A DNA stretch of 64,000 nt from Arcticibacter svalbardensis MN12-7 (GCF_000403135.1 NZ_AQPN01000008.1:1-64000); one strand, 5' to 3'. Shown: positions 1 to 9,014, counted from the first letter of the stretch. Numbers and translations: made by a program. Notes: a model not told the origin generated them from the letters alone.

Positions 1-2
1 GC

Positions 3-698
3 GCTGTTGCAATCGCATTTGCACGTGAAGGAGCAGATGTTTTGATTAGCTACCTGGATGACGCTGAAGATCAGGATGCAGAATCAACTGCTGAGTATGT
101 TCGTAATGCTGGACGTAAAGCCATTTTAGTAAAAGGGGATATCAGAAAAGAGGCGCATTGTAAGGATATTATAAATAAGGCAGTAGCAGAATTTGGTCAA
201 ATTGATATTCTTGTTAATAATGCAGCATTTCAAATGGCGAGGAAGGATTTGCAGGAAGTACCTTCGGATGAATGGGAGCGTACATTTGATACCAATATAA
301 CGGCTATGTTTTATTTAAGTAAAGCCGCAGAGCCATTTATGAAACCAGGCAGCAGTATAATTAATACCACATCGGTAAACGCTTATTCGCCGAGTTTGGT
401 CTTACTGCCTTATGCAGCTACTAAAGGTGCCATTCAAAATTTTACAGCGAACCTGAGTCAGATTCTATTAGAAAATCATAAAGGTATACGGGTTAATGCA
501 GTAGCTCCAGGCCCTATATGGACTCCTTTAATACCATCAACAATGCCTGAGCCAGAAAATTTTGGATCTGATACTCCTATGGGACGGCCAGGGCAGCCAG
601 TAGAAGTTGCTCCTGCTTACGTCTTCTTAGCGTCTGATGAAGCAAGTTATATCGCTGGAGCAACTATTCCTGTAACTGGTGGACGAATAACCATTTAA
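3..698 (+). CDS. SDR family NAD(P)-dependent oxidoreductase, 5'-truncated by the window edge
   Basis: Short-chain dehydrogenase/reductase; the substrate cannot be read from the sequence. The frame is open from base 3, so the true start and the TGxxxGIG cofactor loop lie upstream of the window. Visible are the Rossmann strand after the loop (AVAIAFAREGADV), the NNAA motif, catalytic Ser of INTTSVNAY (about residue 124 of the partial protein), the YAATK motif (Tyr137, Lys141) and the PGPIWTPL segment after it. The C-terminus, with ASYIAGATIPVTGG, is complete. It resembles the ~285-residue group that includes Bacillus general-stress SDRs, so about 50-60 residues are missing. The family call is firm; any substrate would be a guess. 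Confidence 0.9.
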   Translation, partial: AVAIAFAREGADVLISYLDDAEDQDAESTAEYVRNAGRKAILVKGDIRKEAHCKDIINKAVAEFGQIDILVNNAAFQMARKDLQEVPSDEWERTFDTNITAMFYLSKAAEPFMKPGSSIINTTSVNAYSPSLVLLPYAATKGAIQNFTANLSQILLENHKGIRVNAVAPGPIWTPLIPSTMPEPENFGSDTPMGRPGQPVEVAPAYVFLASDEASYIAGATIPVTGGRITI

Positions 699-805
699 TT
701 TACAATTATGTACACCCGAGCTTTAATAAATAAATCATCGGGTGTACATAAATAAAATTACGAGGACTAAATGTTAAAGTCAATCTCACAAGATTATTGC
801 TAACT

Positions 806-997
806 AATCAATCAATAGCTAAGTATAGATCAGTAAGCTCAGCATTACTCTTAGTACAAGCAACTTAATATATGTATTGATCATTAGAGGAGCACAGATC
901 AATGAGCTCAGCATCATTTTCAATAGTAGCATTTCCTATGTATGGTTAGCTAATCAATCATTAGAGGAGCACAGATCAATGAGTTCTGTAGCATTCT
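806..997. repeat. Degenerate tandem repeat, about 70-77 bp unit, three copies
   Basis: Three related blocks follow one another. The best conserved core is 27 bp and identical at 880-906 and 957-983 (it begins atcattagaggagcac). A weaker copy lies at about 806-845, sharing aatcaatcaat and gatcagtaagctcagcat. The gatca-(a/g)t-gagctc segments start at 829, 898 and 975, giving spacings of 69 and 77 bp. There is no open frame across the array. Its function is unknown. Confidence 0.7.
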
Positions 998-1143
998 TTA
1001 TAGCCGCACCTCTATATCATTATTAAAGTAAACGTACGCATGCTTTGTGTTGTCTTTTTTACTTATTTCATAAAACGAACCAAAATAGCAATCGAGTATT
1101 CAGAACTATATAGTTGTTCCACGGCGTGAAATCTGAAGTATAG

Positions 1144-1317
1144 ATATGGCGTATTCTGAACGACAATTATGATGGAATGCCTGATGAATACGAAAAGAAG
1201 CACGGACTTAACCCTAATGATGCGTCTAATGCGGTGAAAATCAGTCCATCCGGTTACACTGTGATTGAATAGTATTTAAATAGTTTAGTTCCCTTAAAAA
1301 ATGTAAAACCTCAATAA
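1144..1317 (+). pseudogene. Remnant of the C-terminus of a secreted polysaccharide lyase-like protein
   Basis: The frame from 1144 reads a calcium-binding thrombospondin-3/dockerin-like tail: NDNYDGMPDEYEKKHGLNPN, then SGYTVIE, a TAG stop at 1270-1272, and in the same frame YLNSLV, ending in TAA at 1315-1317. In Bacteroidota pectate lyases this tail normally reads DGDGMPDxWE...LNPNDxxD...GYTxIExYLNSL, so the TAG replaces one residue of a conserved block. An in-frame stop (1141-1143) lies just upstream and no catalytic domain is present. The identification rests on this tail motif, which other secreted enzymes share. The terminator that would have served the gene survives just downstream. Confidence 0.7.
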
Positions 1318-1326
1318 AGATTACAA

Positions 1327-1368
1327 ACAGAGGCTCGTTCAAAAGGAGAGGAGCTTCTCTGTTTTTTT
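1327..1368 (+). terminator. Intrinsic terminator behind the lyase remnant
   Basis: The arms acagaggctc (1327-1336) and gagcttctctgt (1351-1362) pair with a 2-nt bulge and are followed by a run of seven T. It lies 10 bp after the last stop of the degraded gene, as expected of that gene's original terminator. Confidence 0.7.
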
Positions 1369-1575
1369 AATTTATTCAGTTAAGTAATAGAGAATAATTA
1401 CTTGTAGCCGATTCTAAGATTCGGCATTTTATATTTGAGACCTTAATTCATTCGGATGCGTAATAGAGAACAGTTTTTTATAGCCGATTCTAAGATCCTC
1501 ATTTTATATTTGAGACTTTAATTTATTCGGATAAATAATAAAGAACACCCTCTTATAGACGATTCCTTTAAGACA
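1369..1575. repeat. Tandem repeat, 75-76 bp unit, two full copies and one partial
   Basis: Copy 1 is 1369-1444, copy 2 is 1445-1519 and partial copy 3 runs from 1520 to about 1575. Shared blocks in order are aattYattcRg, gtaatagagaa, tagccgattctaagat and cattttatatttgagacYtt. The copies have diverged by substitutions and small indels, and copy 3 loses the last third. There is no open frame. The unit length resembles the array at 806-997, but sequence similarity between the two arrays is weak. Confidence 0.8.
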
Positions 1576-1727
1576 ACTCCTGTTTATTTAACACATCTGG
1601 TTGAGTGTTAGTGCTAAATATGATTATAACCCCCATAATATATGTCTACTATCATCTATTATTTTGCAATTTCAAAAATTTTATATGTTAATATTACGTA
1701 TCTTTAATGTAAACAAATTAACACACC

Positions 1728-2933
1728 ATGTCCAGGTCTATACAGTTTTTCTGTTTGATTTTTATGGTACTTACCCTCACTGATAGTTATGCACAGAGTA
1801 AGAGTAAACAATTTTGTTTTGAGTTTTACGAAGGAACCTATAATCTTGAAGTAGATCAATCGCTTTTAATTAAAGCTCCCCAAACATTAAGTTCCCAAAC
1901 GGTAACATCCTTTTACAACGAGCTTAATTCAAGTATTTACAAACCAGTTATCGACTCTCTGCTTGCCTACAAAGAAAAATATCAATTAAATGACTGGTTG
2001 TACTACCAGTTGATCAGAAAATCAGTTCAGCAATTTAGTCCTAAGGCTGATAATTACACCCGATACACCCTTTATAAATGGTTTTTTCTAAGTAAATCAG
2101 GCTATGATGCCCGACTTGCTCTCTCACATGATAAGATTATATTTTATGTCTATAATGATGAAGATATTTCAGATATTCCTTTTTTCATCATTAACAAAAA
2201 GAAATACATGTGTCTTAATTATCATGACTATCCTAAGGCCGATCTTCGTCAGGATCCCCCATTTCCAATCCCTATTCAGGTAGCTGAAGCTAAAAAAGCA
2301 TTCTCCTACAAAATAACCAAGCTCCCTGATTTTAAACCCGAAAACTACAGAGAAAAGAATTTGCAGTTTAGTTACAAGCAAAAAATCTATCATTTCACTG
2401 TGAAGCTAAACTCTGATGTGGAAGCAATATTTAAAAACTACCCAGGCGTAGACTTCGAATCCTACTTTAATATTCCTTTAAGCAATGAGACTTATCAATC
2501 GCTTATTCCCTTGCTTAAACAAAATATAAAGGGGATGAGTGAAAAGAAGGGTGTTGATTATCTCATGAGGTTTACCCGTTACGCATTTTTGTATGAAGAT
2601 GACGAAGAGAACTTTGGTAAGGAAAAGAGAATGTCAGCCGAGGAAACACTGTTCGCAAAATACAGCGATTGTGACGACAGGGCTGCCTTGTTTTTTTATC
2701 TGGTTAAAGAAATATATAAGTTGCCCATGATTGCCATGCTCTATCCCACTCATATTACGATGGGAGTACAATTTAGCAAACCCATTGGTAAACCCGTCAT
2801 GTATAAGGGTAAAATATATTCCGTATGTGAAGCCACACCCCAAGGCGAAAATCTGCAAATTGGACAGATCTCTTCCAAGCTAAAAAATATTCCCTATAAA
2901 GTCGTTTATAGTTATCAACCCACTCATCTTTAA
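1728..2933 (+). CDS. Secreted transglutaminase-like protein of unknown role
   Basis: A 401-residue protein with a signal peptide (hydrophobic core about residues 5-17, cleavage probably after SYA-Q). The C-terminal third resembles bacterial transglutaminase-like (cysteine protease fold) domains: YSDCDDRAALFFYLV places the candidate nucleophile at Cys315, YPTHITMGV gives His342, and VCEATPQGE puts an acidic residue (Glu368) where the family usually has Asp. The N-terminal 280 residues match nothing I recognise. It stands alone behind a repeat-rich gap. The ATG at 1728 is chosen because the signal peptide starts there. Export to the periplasm or cell surface is likely; peptidase or cross-linking activity is inference from the triad only. 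Confidence 0.7.
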   Translation: MSRSIQFFCLIFMVLTLTDSYAQSKSKQFCFEFYEGTYNLEVDQSLLIKAPQTLSSQTVTSFYNELNSSIYKPVIDSLLAYKEKYQLNDWLYYQLIRKSVQQFSPKADNYTRYTLYKWFFLSKSGYDARLALSHDKIIFYVYNDEDISDIPFFIINKKKYMCLNYHDYPKADLRQDPPFPIPIQVAEAKKAFSYKITKLPDFKPENYREKNLQFSYKQKIYHFTVKLNSDVEAIFKNYPGVDFESYFNIPLSNETYQSLIPLLKQNIKGMSEKKGVDYLMRFTRYAFLYEDDEENFGKEKRMSAEETLFAKYSDCDDRAALFFYLVKEIYKLPMIAMLYPTHITMGVQFSKPIGKPVMYKGKIYSVCEATPQGENLQIGQISSKLKNIPYKVVYSYQPTHL

Positions 2934-3015
2934 TTGATTTCGTTTAAGTTATGCCGATTGTAATAAGTATAGGTTTAAATTAATCTTATATTAGCTAGAC
3001 CTTTGAACAATCAAT

Positions 3016-3818
3016 ATGAAAAAAGCTTTCCTTTTTTTATTTATAGCCCTTTCTTTTTCGTCTTGTAAAAAGGACAACGATTCCGATCAGGGAACAAAGG
3101 AAGAAATTAAACTAAATATTAGTTATGGAACAGATAACAGCCAAAAGATGGATGTGTATTTGCCTGCCAACCGAACCACAACTACTCCTTTAGTGCTCAT
3201 ACTACATGGAGGAGCATGGATAGATGGCGATAAAGCTGATATGAAAATTATTCAGGATTCTTTACTAAAACACGGTGTTGCCATTGTAAGCATGAATTAC
3301 CGATTTGCATCTGCAACAAATCATTATGAAGGAATGATGGAAGATGTTGGTAAAGCTTTCGCCTATGTGAAGCAAAATGCAGATGACTGGATAGTTCGAT
3401 CTTCAAGCAATGTTGTTTTAGGAGTAAGCGCAGGTGCCCATATCGGATTGTTTAACGCTTATGCTAATAAACAGAACAATGAAGTAAGTGCTGTTATATC
3501 CCTGTGTGGGCCAACCAAAACCCAATTGAGTTCATGGTTGGTGCGCCCATAAGCTCCCCTTTACCCTTAGCTTTTGCAATGGCTAGTCCTGCCGCCCGTA
3601 TTACCAACGTCCCTACCTTACTTATCCATGGAACGGTTGATCCAATTGTACCCTATGAATCCTCCGTGTTCCTTGCGGTTGCATTGAGTAATCAGAATTT
3701 TCCCGTTAACTTCCTTCATGTATATGGTGCCGGACATGATCTTGGACTTGCAAATCCTGCAACATCTGCAATGATCTTAAAAGAAGTGTTATCTTGGATC
3801 ACTATTTACTCAAATTAA
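3016..3818 (+). pseudogene. Secreted alpha/beta-hydrolase (carboxylesterase-like lipoprotein), frameshifted
   Basis: The first part (3016-3552) is a lipoprotein (SFSSCKK lipobox) with the oxyanion motif LHGGAW and the nucleophile elbow GVSAGAH. That frame then runs into LVRP-stop. The rest of the fold continues in another frame up to 3818: NPIEFMVGAP, LLIHGTVDPIVPYESS with the catalytic Asp, and GAGHDLG with the catalytic His. All three triad residues therefore exist but are split between two frames. The break lies between about 3504 and 3550, right after the SLCGPT strand; the linker there also looks somewhat short, so a small deletion may be the cause. A sequencing error cannot be excluded. 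It is followed 4 bp later by the DUF4202 gene. Confidence 0.8.
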
Positions 3819-3822
3819 CAAT

Positions 3823-4407
3823 ATGGAAAAGTTAGAGCAGGCATTTAAACTGTTTGATGATTATAATAAGCAAAGTCCTGAACAGCTGACCTGGAAAGGT
3901 GTTACCCATCCTTCAGAATATTTCTATTCCGTAGAATTATATAACTGGGTTAAAAAACTGGCTCCCGAAGCATCAGAAGAGTTACTCCTTGCTTCCCGGA
4001 GTCAACATATCGGCCGATGGGAAGTTCCCCGCAATACATATCCAGATGGGCGCATTGGCTATCTCACATGGAGGAGCGATTTAAAAAAGATCCATGCTCA
4101 AAAAGCAGCATCTATTCTTCGAACCGTAGGTTATTCCGACGAGATTATTGCGCGCGTTCAGGTTATCATCCAAAAGCTCCAGCTTAAGTTAGATCCCGAT
4201 GTACAGATTATCGAAAATGCCCTATGCCTGGTATTTCTTGAATTTCAATTTGATGATCTTGTTAAAAAACTGCCAGAGGAAAAGATGATAACGGTATTAA
4301 GAAAAACCTGGAAAAAGATGAGCAAGGAGGGGCATGATGCTGCAATGACCTTGAACTTTAGTCCGGAAGGTCACGCATTGATCACAAAAGCCTTGCAGGA
4401 AGCCTAA
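3823..4407 (+). CDS. DUF4202 domain-containing protein
   Basis: A 194-residue cytoplasmic protein that spans the whole DUF4202 family. Recognisable blocks are SQHIGRWEVPR (about residues 60-70), YPDGRIGYLTWRSDL, a helix with HAQKAASIL, the segment DPDVQIIENALCLVFLE and the C-terminal TWKKMSKEGHDAA. The conserved His, Glu and Asp residues and helical make-up suggest an HD-like metal-binding helical domain, but this is inference. No biochemical function is established that I know of. The gene begins 4 bp after the broken esterase, so the two were probably one transcript. Confidence 0.85.
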   Translation: MEKLEQAFKLFDDYNKQSPEQLTWKGVTHPSEYFYSVELYNWVKKLAPEASEELLLASRSQHIGRWEVPRNTYPDGRIGYLTWRSDLKKIHAQKAASILRTVGYSDEIIARVQVIIQKLQLKLDPDVQIIENALCLVFLEFQFDDLVKKLPEEKMITVLRKTWKKMSKEGHDAAMTLNFSPEGHALITKALQEA

Positions 4408-4417
4408 AGCTGCCTAT

Positions 4418-4870
4418 TTATTGAACACTCAGAATAGTATAGGTTTGATTATTTACAGTAATAGTCTCACCGCTTTGAAGACCCAGCAATAGCTTGCCTA
4501 TTGGCGAAAAGTGAGATACCGCATACGTTGACTTTTCGCCAATTTGTATCAGACCTGCACTAATGCTGATATAAAAATTTCCGTTAGTTGTACATACATA
4601 ACTTCCCGGTTTAACTATGGGTGATGTAGAATCAGGACTTAACTTATTCATGCTGATTCTTAGCTTTTTAGCTTCCATAAGTTGCAGCGAATTCCTCGAA
4701 ATTTCCTGTTGCATCATCTCCCTGGTAGTTTCATACTTATCACCTGCACTGCTTTTGGTGTCATTAACCGAAGCATCATGCGAAGCCAATAAAGCACTCT
4801 CTATGCTGGCAATGCGCTCGTCCACATATTCCATGCATTTTTTATATAATAATTTCTTAAGTTCAATCAT
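4418..4870 (-). CDS. GreA/GreB-like C-terminal domain protein
   Basis: A 150-residue cytoplasmic protein. The N-terminal ~70 residues are helical and charged (SAGDKYETTREMMQQEI), compatible with a coiled coil. The C-terminal part (about residues 85-150) looks like the FKBP-like domain of transcript-cleavage factors GreA/GreB, including SPIGKLLLGLQSGETI, which parallels the SPIGRALLGKKVGD motif of the family. It may bind RNA polymerase, but the acidic tip residues needed for transcript cleavage are not evident. Relatives in this group of bacteria are sometimes annotated as 3-oxoacyl-ACP synthase, which nothing in the sequence supports. It converges on the DUF4202 gene with a 10-bp gap. Confidence 0.65.
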   Translation of the reverse strand: MIELKKLLYKKCMEYVDERIASIESALLASHDASVNDTKSSAGDKYETTREMMQQEISRNSLQLMEAKKLRISMNKLSPDSTSPIVKPGSYVCTTNGNFYISISAGLIQIGEKSTYAVSHFSPIGKLLLGLQSGETITVNNQTYTILSVQ

Positions 4871-4994
4871 AACTTTATAATGTAACCATTTATATCGTAA
4901 AATACAAGAATGTTAAAGTTAAATATTTACATAATAATAATCAGGTTATTAGAAGTACTATATTTATAGCAAATTATGTGTTGGCTAATTATAT

Positions 4995-7352
4995 ATGGTA
5001 TTGTATAAGTTAGGGGTCTTGTTGATCTTAACTACGTTTCTATTTACTCCTGTTCATGCCCAAAAAATAATAACTATTAGTGGTTTTGTTCAGGATGCAC
5101 GCAATGGAGAAAGTCTAGTCGGTACCCTTATTTCCATTGATTCCAGCCATAAAAGTTCATGTAATTCCTATGGCTTTTATTCTATTTCCATTCCTGCCGG
5201 AAAACATCACATCCAATACGCTTACATTGGGTACCAAACCTTTGAACTAGACGCAGTATTCACAAAAGATACCTTAATTAATGCGAAGCTAAATACATTG
5301 GAAAACCTAATTGATGAAGTGGTAATCAACGTTTCGGGCTGGAATAATTCCAATCGTTCTGTTCATGTTACCCCATTATCGATGTCGTCCGTTAAATTAC
5401 TGCCTCCATTGCTTGGAGAGGCTGATTTGATCCGATCATTCCAATTATTACCAGGAGTAAGTACAATAGGCGATGGTGCTTCCGGATTTAATGTAAGAGG
5501 TGGGGGAGTGGATCAGAATCTTGTCCTTTTGGATGAAGCTCCTTTATATTTTACTTCACACTTATTTAATCTTTTTTCAGTAGCTAATCCGGATGCTGTT
5601 ATGGATGCCGTATTATATAAAACTGAAATGCCCGCCCGTTTTGGTGGCCGCCTTTCTTCTGTTCTCGATACCCGGCTTAAAGAAGGGAATAACCAAAAAT
5701 GGAATGTTGCGGGGGGACTAGGTCTTATAGCCAGCAGACTTACTATCGAGGGCCCAATTAAAAAGGATAAAAGTTCAGTACTCATCAGTGGACGACGATC
5801 TTATACGGATGTGATTACCCGCCAGTCCTCCAATACTGACATTAGCGATAACTCCATTTACTTTTATGATTTGAGTACTAAAATGAATTTTAGTCTTTCT
5901 AACCATGATCGTTTGTTTATTTCCGGTTATTTAGGAAAAGATAAAATCCAGTCCGCAGGAGTATTTATGCTCCAATGGGGAAATGGAACAGGTACCGTAA
6001 GATGGAATCATGTTTACACGAACAAATTATTTTCAAATGTGAGTGCCATATACTCCAATTATCAATATAGTTTGGGTTCTATGAGTGAACCTACATCAAG
6101 TTTCGAATGGAAAGCCGGCATAATTGATTACACCTTAAAAAATACATATAACTGGTATCCAAACGTTAATAATACGATCTACTTTGGCGCAGAAGTGGCA
6201 CTTCATGAATTTATTCCCGGAAATGCTCGTCCAACCGGAGAAGCATCTATATTTAGTGCAATAAACATTGATGGTCAGCGGGCTGCCGAGTATAATCTAT
6301 TTTGGGACCATGAAATTAAAGTATCCGATCGTCTTTCTATGGAATATGGCCTCAGGATGTCAGCATTTCAAAGTATAGCTAAAGATTCTACAACCGTAAG
6401 TGATTATGAAGGTGCCATTACTGAACGAAAAATAGCCTACAATACCCAACAATTTACCGATTGGGAAAGTATGAAATGGTATGCGAATTTACAGCCCAGG
6501 CTTTCTCTTAAGCTGCAGATAAACACGAGTTCGGCAGTCAAAGCATCCTATACACGCACCGTGCAGTATCTTCACCTGATGACCAACACCATATCCACCA
6601 GTCCCTTGGATATGTGGGCACCCAGTTCATATAACATCGAACCGGAGAAAGCAGATCAGGTATCCGCCGGATATTTTAGCAATTTATTTAATGGCAAATA
6701 TGAAGCCTCAGCAGAGGTTTATTATAGAAAATTGTACAATCAGCTCGACTTTGTAGACGGAGCAGAAACATTGCTTAATGAAGATTTGCCGGGTGATATT
6801 CTCGTTGGCCAGGGCAGGGCGTATGGGACTGAATTTTATTTTAAAAAGAATGAGGGGCGTTTTAATGGTTGGATTAGTTATACGTTAAGCAAGACGGAGC
6901 GGAAAATTAACGGCATAAATAATAATGCTTACTATCCTTCCAAGTACGATAAAACGCATTCACTAGCTTTAGTAGCCATATACCAGCTTAAGCCACGGAT
7001 TTCCATTTCTGCAACATATAGTTTTTCCACAGGAACACCTGCTACACTTCCATCATCAAAATATGAATTTAATGGATATTCCGTACAGTATAATGCCGGA
7101 AACTACCGTAACAATTACCGTATTCCTGCCTATCATCGTTTAGATCTTTCCGCAACATTTAAAAATAAAACCCGACCAGGTAAGAAAATATCGGGTGAAT
7201 GGGTCGTGTCCGCATTTAATGCCTTAAATAGGCGCAATGCTTTTTCCATGTACCTCCGCCAAAATGAAAGTAGTCCGCAAAACCTAGAAGCAGTTCGCTT
7301 TTCCATGATCGGTATGATCATACCTTCTGTCACTTATAACTTTAAATTTTAA
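4995..7352 (+). CDS. TonB-dependent outer-membrane receptor with carboxypeptidase-like N-terminal domain
   Basis: A 785-residue outer-membrane receptor that should import an unidentified ligand using TonB-ExbBD energy. It has a signal peptide (residues 1-22, ending VHA-Q), then a carboxypeptidase-regulatory-like domain (about 27-105: ISGFVQDARNGESLVGTLI, then AYIGYQTFEL). The plug follows (about 125-235: LLPGVSTIGDGASGFNVRGG and MPARFGGRLSSVLD), then a 22-strand-type barrel ending in the aromatic YNFKF signature. The DUF4249 lipoprotein gene starts 1 bp after its stop, a pairing common in Bacteroidota. No sigma/anti-sigma pair is adjacent, so regulation is not visible. It is not a SusC, since no SusD follows. 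Confidence 0.92.
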   Translation: MVLYKLGVLLILTTFLFTPVHAQKIITISGFVQDARNGESLVGTLISIDSSHKSSCNSYGFYSISIPAGKHHIQYAYIGYQTFELDAVFTKDTLINAKLNTLENLIDEVVINVSGWNNSNRSVHVTPLSMSSVKLLPPLLGEADLIRSFQLLPGVSTIGDGASGFNVRGGGVDQNLVLLDEAPLYFTSHLFNLFSVANPDAVMDAVLYKTEMPARFGGRLSSVLDTRLKEGNNQKWNVAGGLGLIASRLTIEGPIKKDKSSVLISGRRSYTDVITRQSSNTDISDNSIYFYDLSTKMNFSLSNHDRLFISGYLGKDKIQSAGVFMLQWGNGTGTVRWNHVYTNKLFSNVSAIYSNYQYSLGSMSEPTSSFEWKAGIIDYTLKNTYNWYPNVNNTIYFGAEVALHEFIPGNARPTGEASIFSAINIDGQRAAEYNLFWDHEIKVSDRLSMEYGLRMSAFQSIAKDSTTVSDYEGAITERKIAYNTQQFTDWESMKWYANLQPRLSLKLQINTSSAVKASYTRTVQYLHLMTNTISTSPLDMWAPSSYNIEPEKADQVSAGYFSNLFNGKYEASAEVYYRKLYNQLDFVDGAETLLNEDLPGDILVGQGRAYGTEFYFKKNEGRFNGWISYTLSKTERKINGINNNAYYPSKYDKTHSLALVAIYQLKPRISISATYSFSTGTPATLPSSKYEFNGYSVQYNAGNYRNNYRIPAYHRLDLSATFKNKTRPGKKISGEWVVSAFNALNRRNAFSMYLRQNESSPQNLEAVRFSMIGMIIPSVTYNFKF

Positions 7353-7353
7353 A

Positions 7354-8184
7354 ATGAAACTGTTTAAAGCAATCGGTATCCTGTTAATCGCGTTAAGTTT
7401 AAATTCTTGCGAAGACGTGGTTGATGTAAATATTGCCAGTGAAAATCATGTTTTAGTAGTTGAAGGATCACTTACCAATCTGCGCGAAAATCAATACGTC
7501 AAACTCTATTATACCAATCCTGTACTGTCCGATGGCAGCTATGAAGTAGTCACCAAGGCGATACTTACTTTGAAAGATAATCTTAAAAATGTGGAGATTC
7601 TTAAAGAATCATCACCGGGTTGGTATCAGATCAGCACAATAAAGGGAAGGGAAGGGAGGACCTATACCCTGAATATCAAAACAACAGATGGTACTTACGA
7701 GGCTATTTCAACCATGCCCAGGTTGACCATGACTCCAGATACCGTTCAATTCAAGTACGAAATGAAATCAATAGTTTACCCTGATGAAGGATATTACCCC
7801 GTAATCAATGGAAGAGAGCTAGAGGGAATTGGTGATTTTTCACAGTTTAAAATATTCAAAAACAATAAGTTTTTAAACAAAGCAAATGAAATCAATCTGT
7901 TTAAAGATGAATATGTAGATGGAAATTATATCAGCAACTATGAGCTTGACATAGACAGTGCATTTGTATCAGGAGACCTAATCCGTGTGGAAGCTTGGTC
8001 TTTAACAAAAGAGAATTATGTTTTTTGGGATGATATTCAAACCCAATTAAATAACTCCGGAATATTTGCAACTCCTTTGCCTAATGCACATTCCAATATA
8101 TTCAAAATTACTCAGGAATCTAAGGATGTAACTGGTTTCTTTGGTACCTCTATGGTTAAGTCTGTTCAAAAATTAATCCCTTAA
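7354..8184 (+). CDS. DUF4249 domain-containing lipoprotein, partner of the upstream receptor
   Basis: A 276-residue lipoprotein (lipobox around LSLNSCED, Cys at about residue 19) covering the DUF4249 family. Its N-terminal half forms an Ig-like beta domain (VLVVEGSLTNLRENQYVKL, AILTLKDN, GWYQI) typical of the group. DUF4249 genes sit directly behind TonB-dependent receptors, as here, and are thought to be surface-exposed accessory proteins of those receptors, comparable in position to SusD although unrelated in fold. That role is inferred from gene order. Start codon choice is fixed by the receptor stop at 7352 and by the signal peptide. Confidence 0.88.
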   Translation: MKLFKAIGILLIALSLNSCEDVVDVNIASENHVLVVEGSLTNLRENQYVKLYYTNPVLSDGSYEVVTKAILTLKDNLKNVEILKESSPGWYQISTIKGREGRTYTLNIKTTDGTYEAISTMPRLTMTPDTVQFKYEMKSIVYPDEGYYPVINGRELEGIGDFSQFKIFKNNKFLNKANEINLFKDEYVDGNYISNYELDIDSAFVSGDLIRVEAWSLTKENYVFWDDIQTQLNNSGIFATPLPNAHSNIFKITQESKDVTGFFGTSMVKSVQKLIP

Positions 8185-8497
8185 GGAAGAGTTTTATTTC
8201 ATCGTATCCACACATATCTGTTGGTTAAACATTTTGGACAAAAGAACGCTCTTATGGGAACAAAATACAACACATTTTTAAGAAACCACGGCCTGTGACT
8301 TTGAAAATGAAAGGGTGTATGACACACCGAACATTTGTAATTCTGGTACAACATAATTTATTATTACTATTGGTCGTGTATAATAATAACATTTCGTTTG
8401 AGAAATTGTGTGATAATTTGTTATTTAATTTTTTATAAACGTTTAGTTATAAGGTAGTTGCTTAAAAGAGAAAATATTTCCAGAGAGTAATTAAATC
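8185..8497. other. Intergenic, 313 bp, no gene seen
   Basis: AT-rich spacer between the DUF4249 gene and a convergent small gene. I see no open frame with coding character, no strong hairpin with a T-run and no RNA gene. The AT content rises in the last 150 bp. Confidence 0.5.
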
Positions 8498-8839
8498 TTA
8501 ATCCAAACCGGGTGTAAGTAGATCAGGATTTATTTCTCCATCATTAGCTTTCGTAATTTTACTTAAATTATATCTCATTTTCCCATTTTGCTCTACACCT
8601 TTTAGTAGACCTTTGTTAAATAAACCACTTAAAACGGCTTCCATAAAGGCGGTCATTTCAGGAGTAGAACTGCCTGGCTCCAATTCTTCAAGCTTACTTG
8701 CAATTTCGTCAGTATCACCATCGCCTATTTGGGCAAGAGCAAAGACGATTTTGTTTTCCTGTGTATCTTCTTGATGAAAAGAGGAGGGAATATATAAAGG
8801 CTTAAACTCATCTCTGAAGGACTGATCTGAAACTGTCAT
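8498..8839 (-). CDS. Small uncharacterised protein, possibly winged-helix
   Basis: A 113-residue acidic cytoplasmic protein. The middle (about residues 28-95) has a helix-helix-helix-strand pattern (KIVFALAQIGDGDTDEIASKLEELEP, then a helix ending GLFNKGLLKGVEQNGKMRYNLS). In layout this resembles a winged-helix domain with a short wing. I do not recognise the family. It is convergent with the receptor operon and divergent from the next small gene, so it is probably transcribed alone. The start at 8839 is the first ATG and gives a typical length; no stronger evidence fixes it. DNA binding is only a possibility. Confidence 0.6.
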   Translation of the reverse strand: MTVSDQSFRDEFKPLYIPSSFHQEDTQENKIVFALAQIGDGDTDEIASKLEELEPGSSTPEMTAFMEAVLSGLFNKGLLKGVEQNGKMRYNLSKITKANDGEINPDLLTPGLD

Positions 8840-9014
8840 AATTTTAATTTAAGCTTTAAACCATTCAGAAATTAAAATGTTTGCCATTTCTACAACTTAA
8901 AAAATAGCTTAACTACCATCTGCCAGGCGTAGCGGTATTAAAACATGCATTGGGGAGATTGTTTTTCAATAAGAATTAAAACCTTAATCCGCATATCCTG
9001 TTTTCTAATCAATT

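Noticed and set aside
806-997. CRISPR array
   Set aside because: Only two exact copies of the 27-bp block exist, the intervening sequence is related between copies, and no cas gene is near.
1601-1783. Open frame of 60 codons overlapping the start of the transglutaminase-like gene
   Set aside because: Composition is that of AT-rich non-coding DNA, and it runs into the well-supported signal peptide frame at 1728.
4418-4870. 3-oxoacyl-ACP synthase (a common label for this family)
   Set aside because: No ketosynthase motif; the C-terminal domain looks like that of GreA/GreB.
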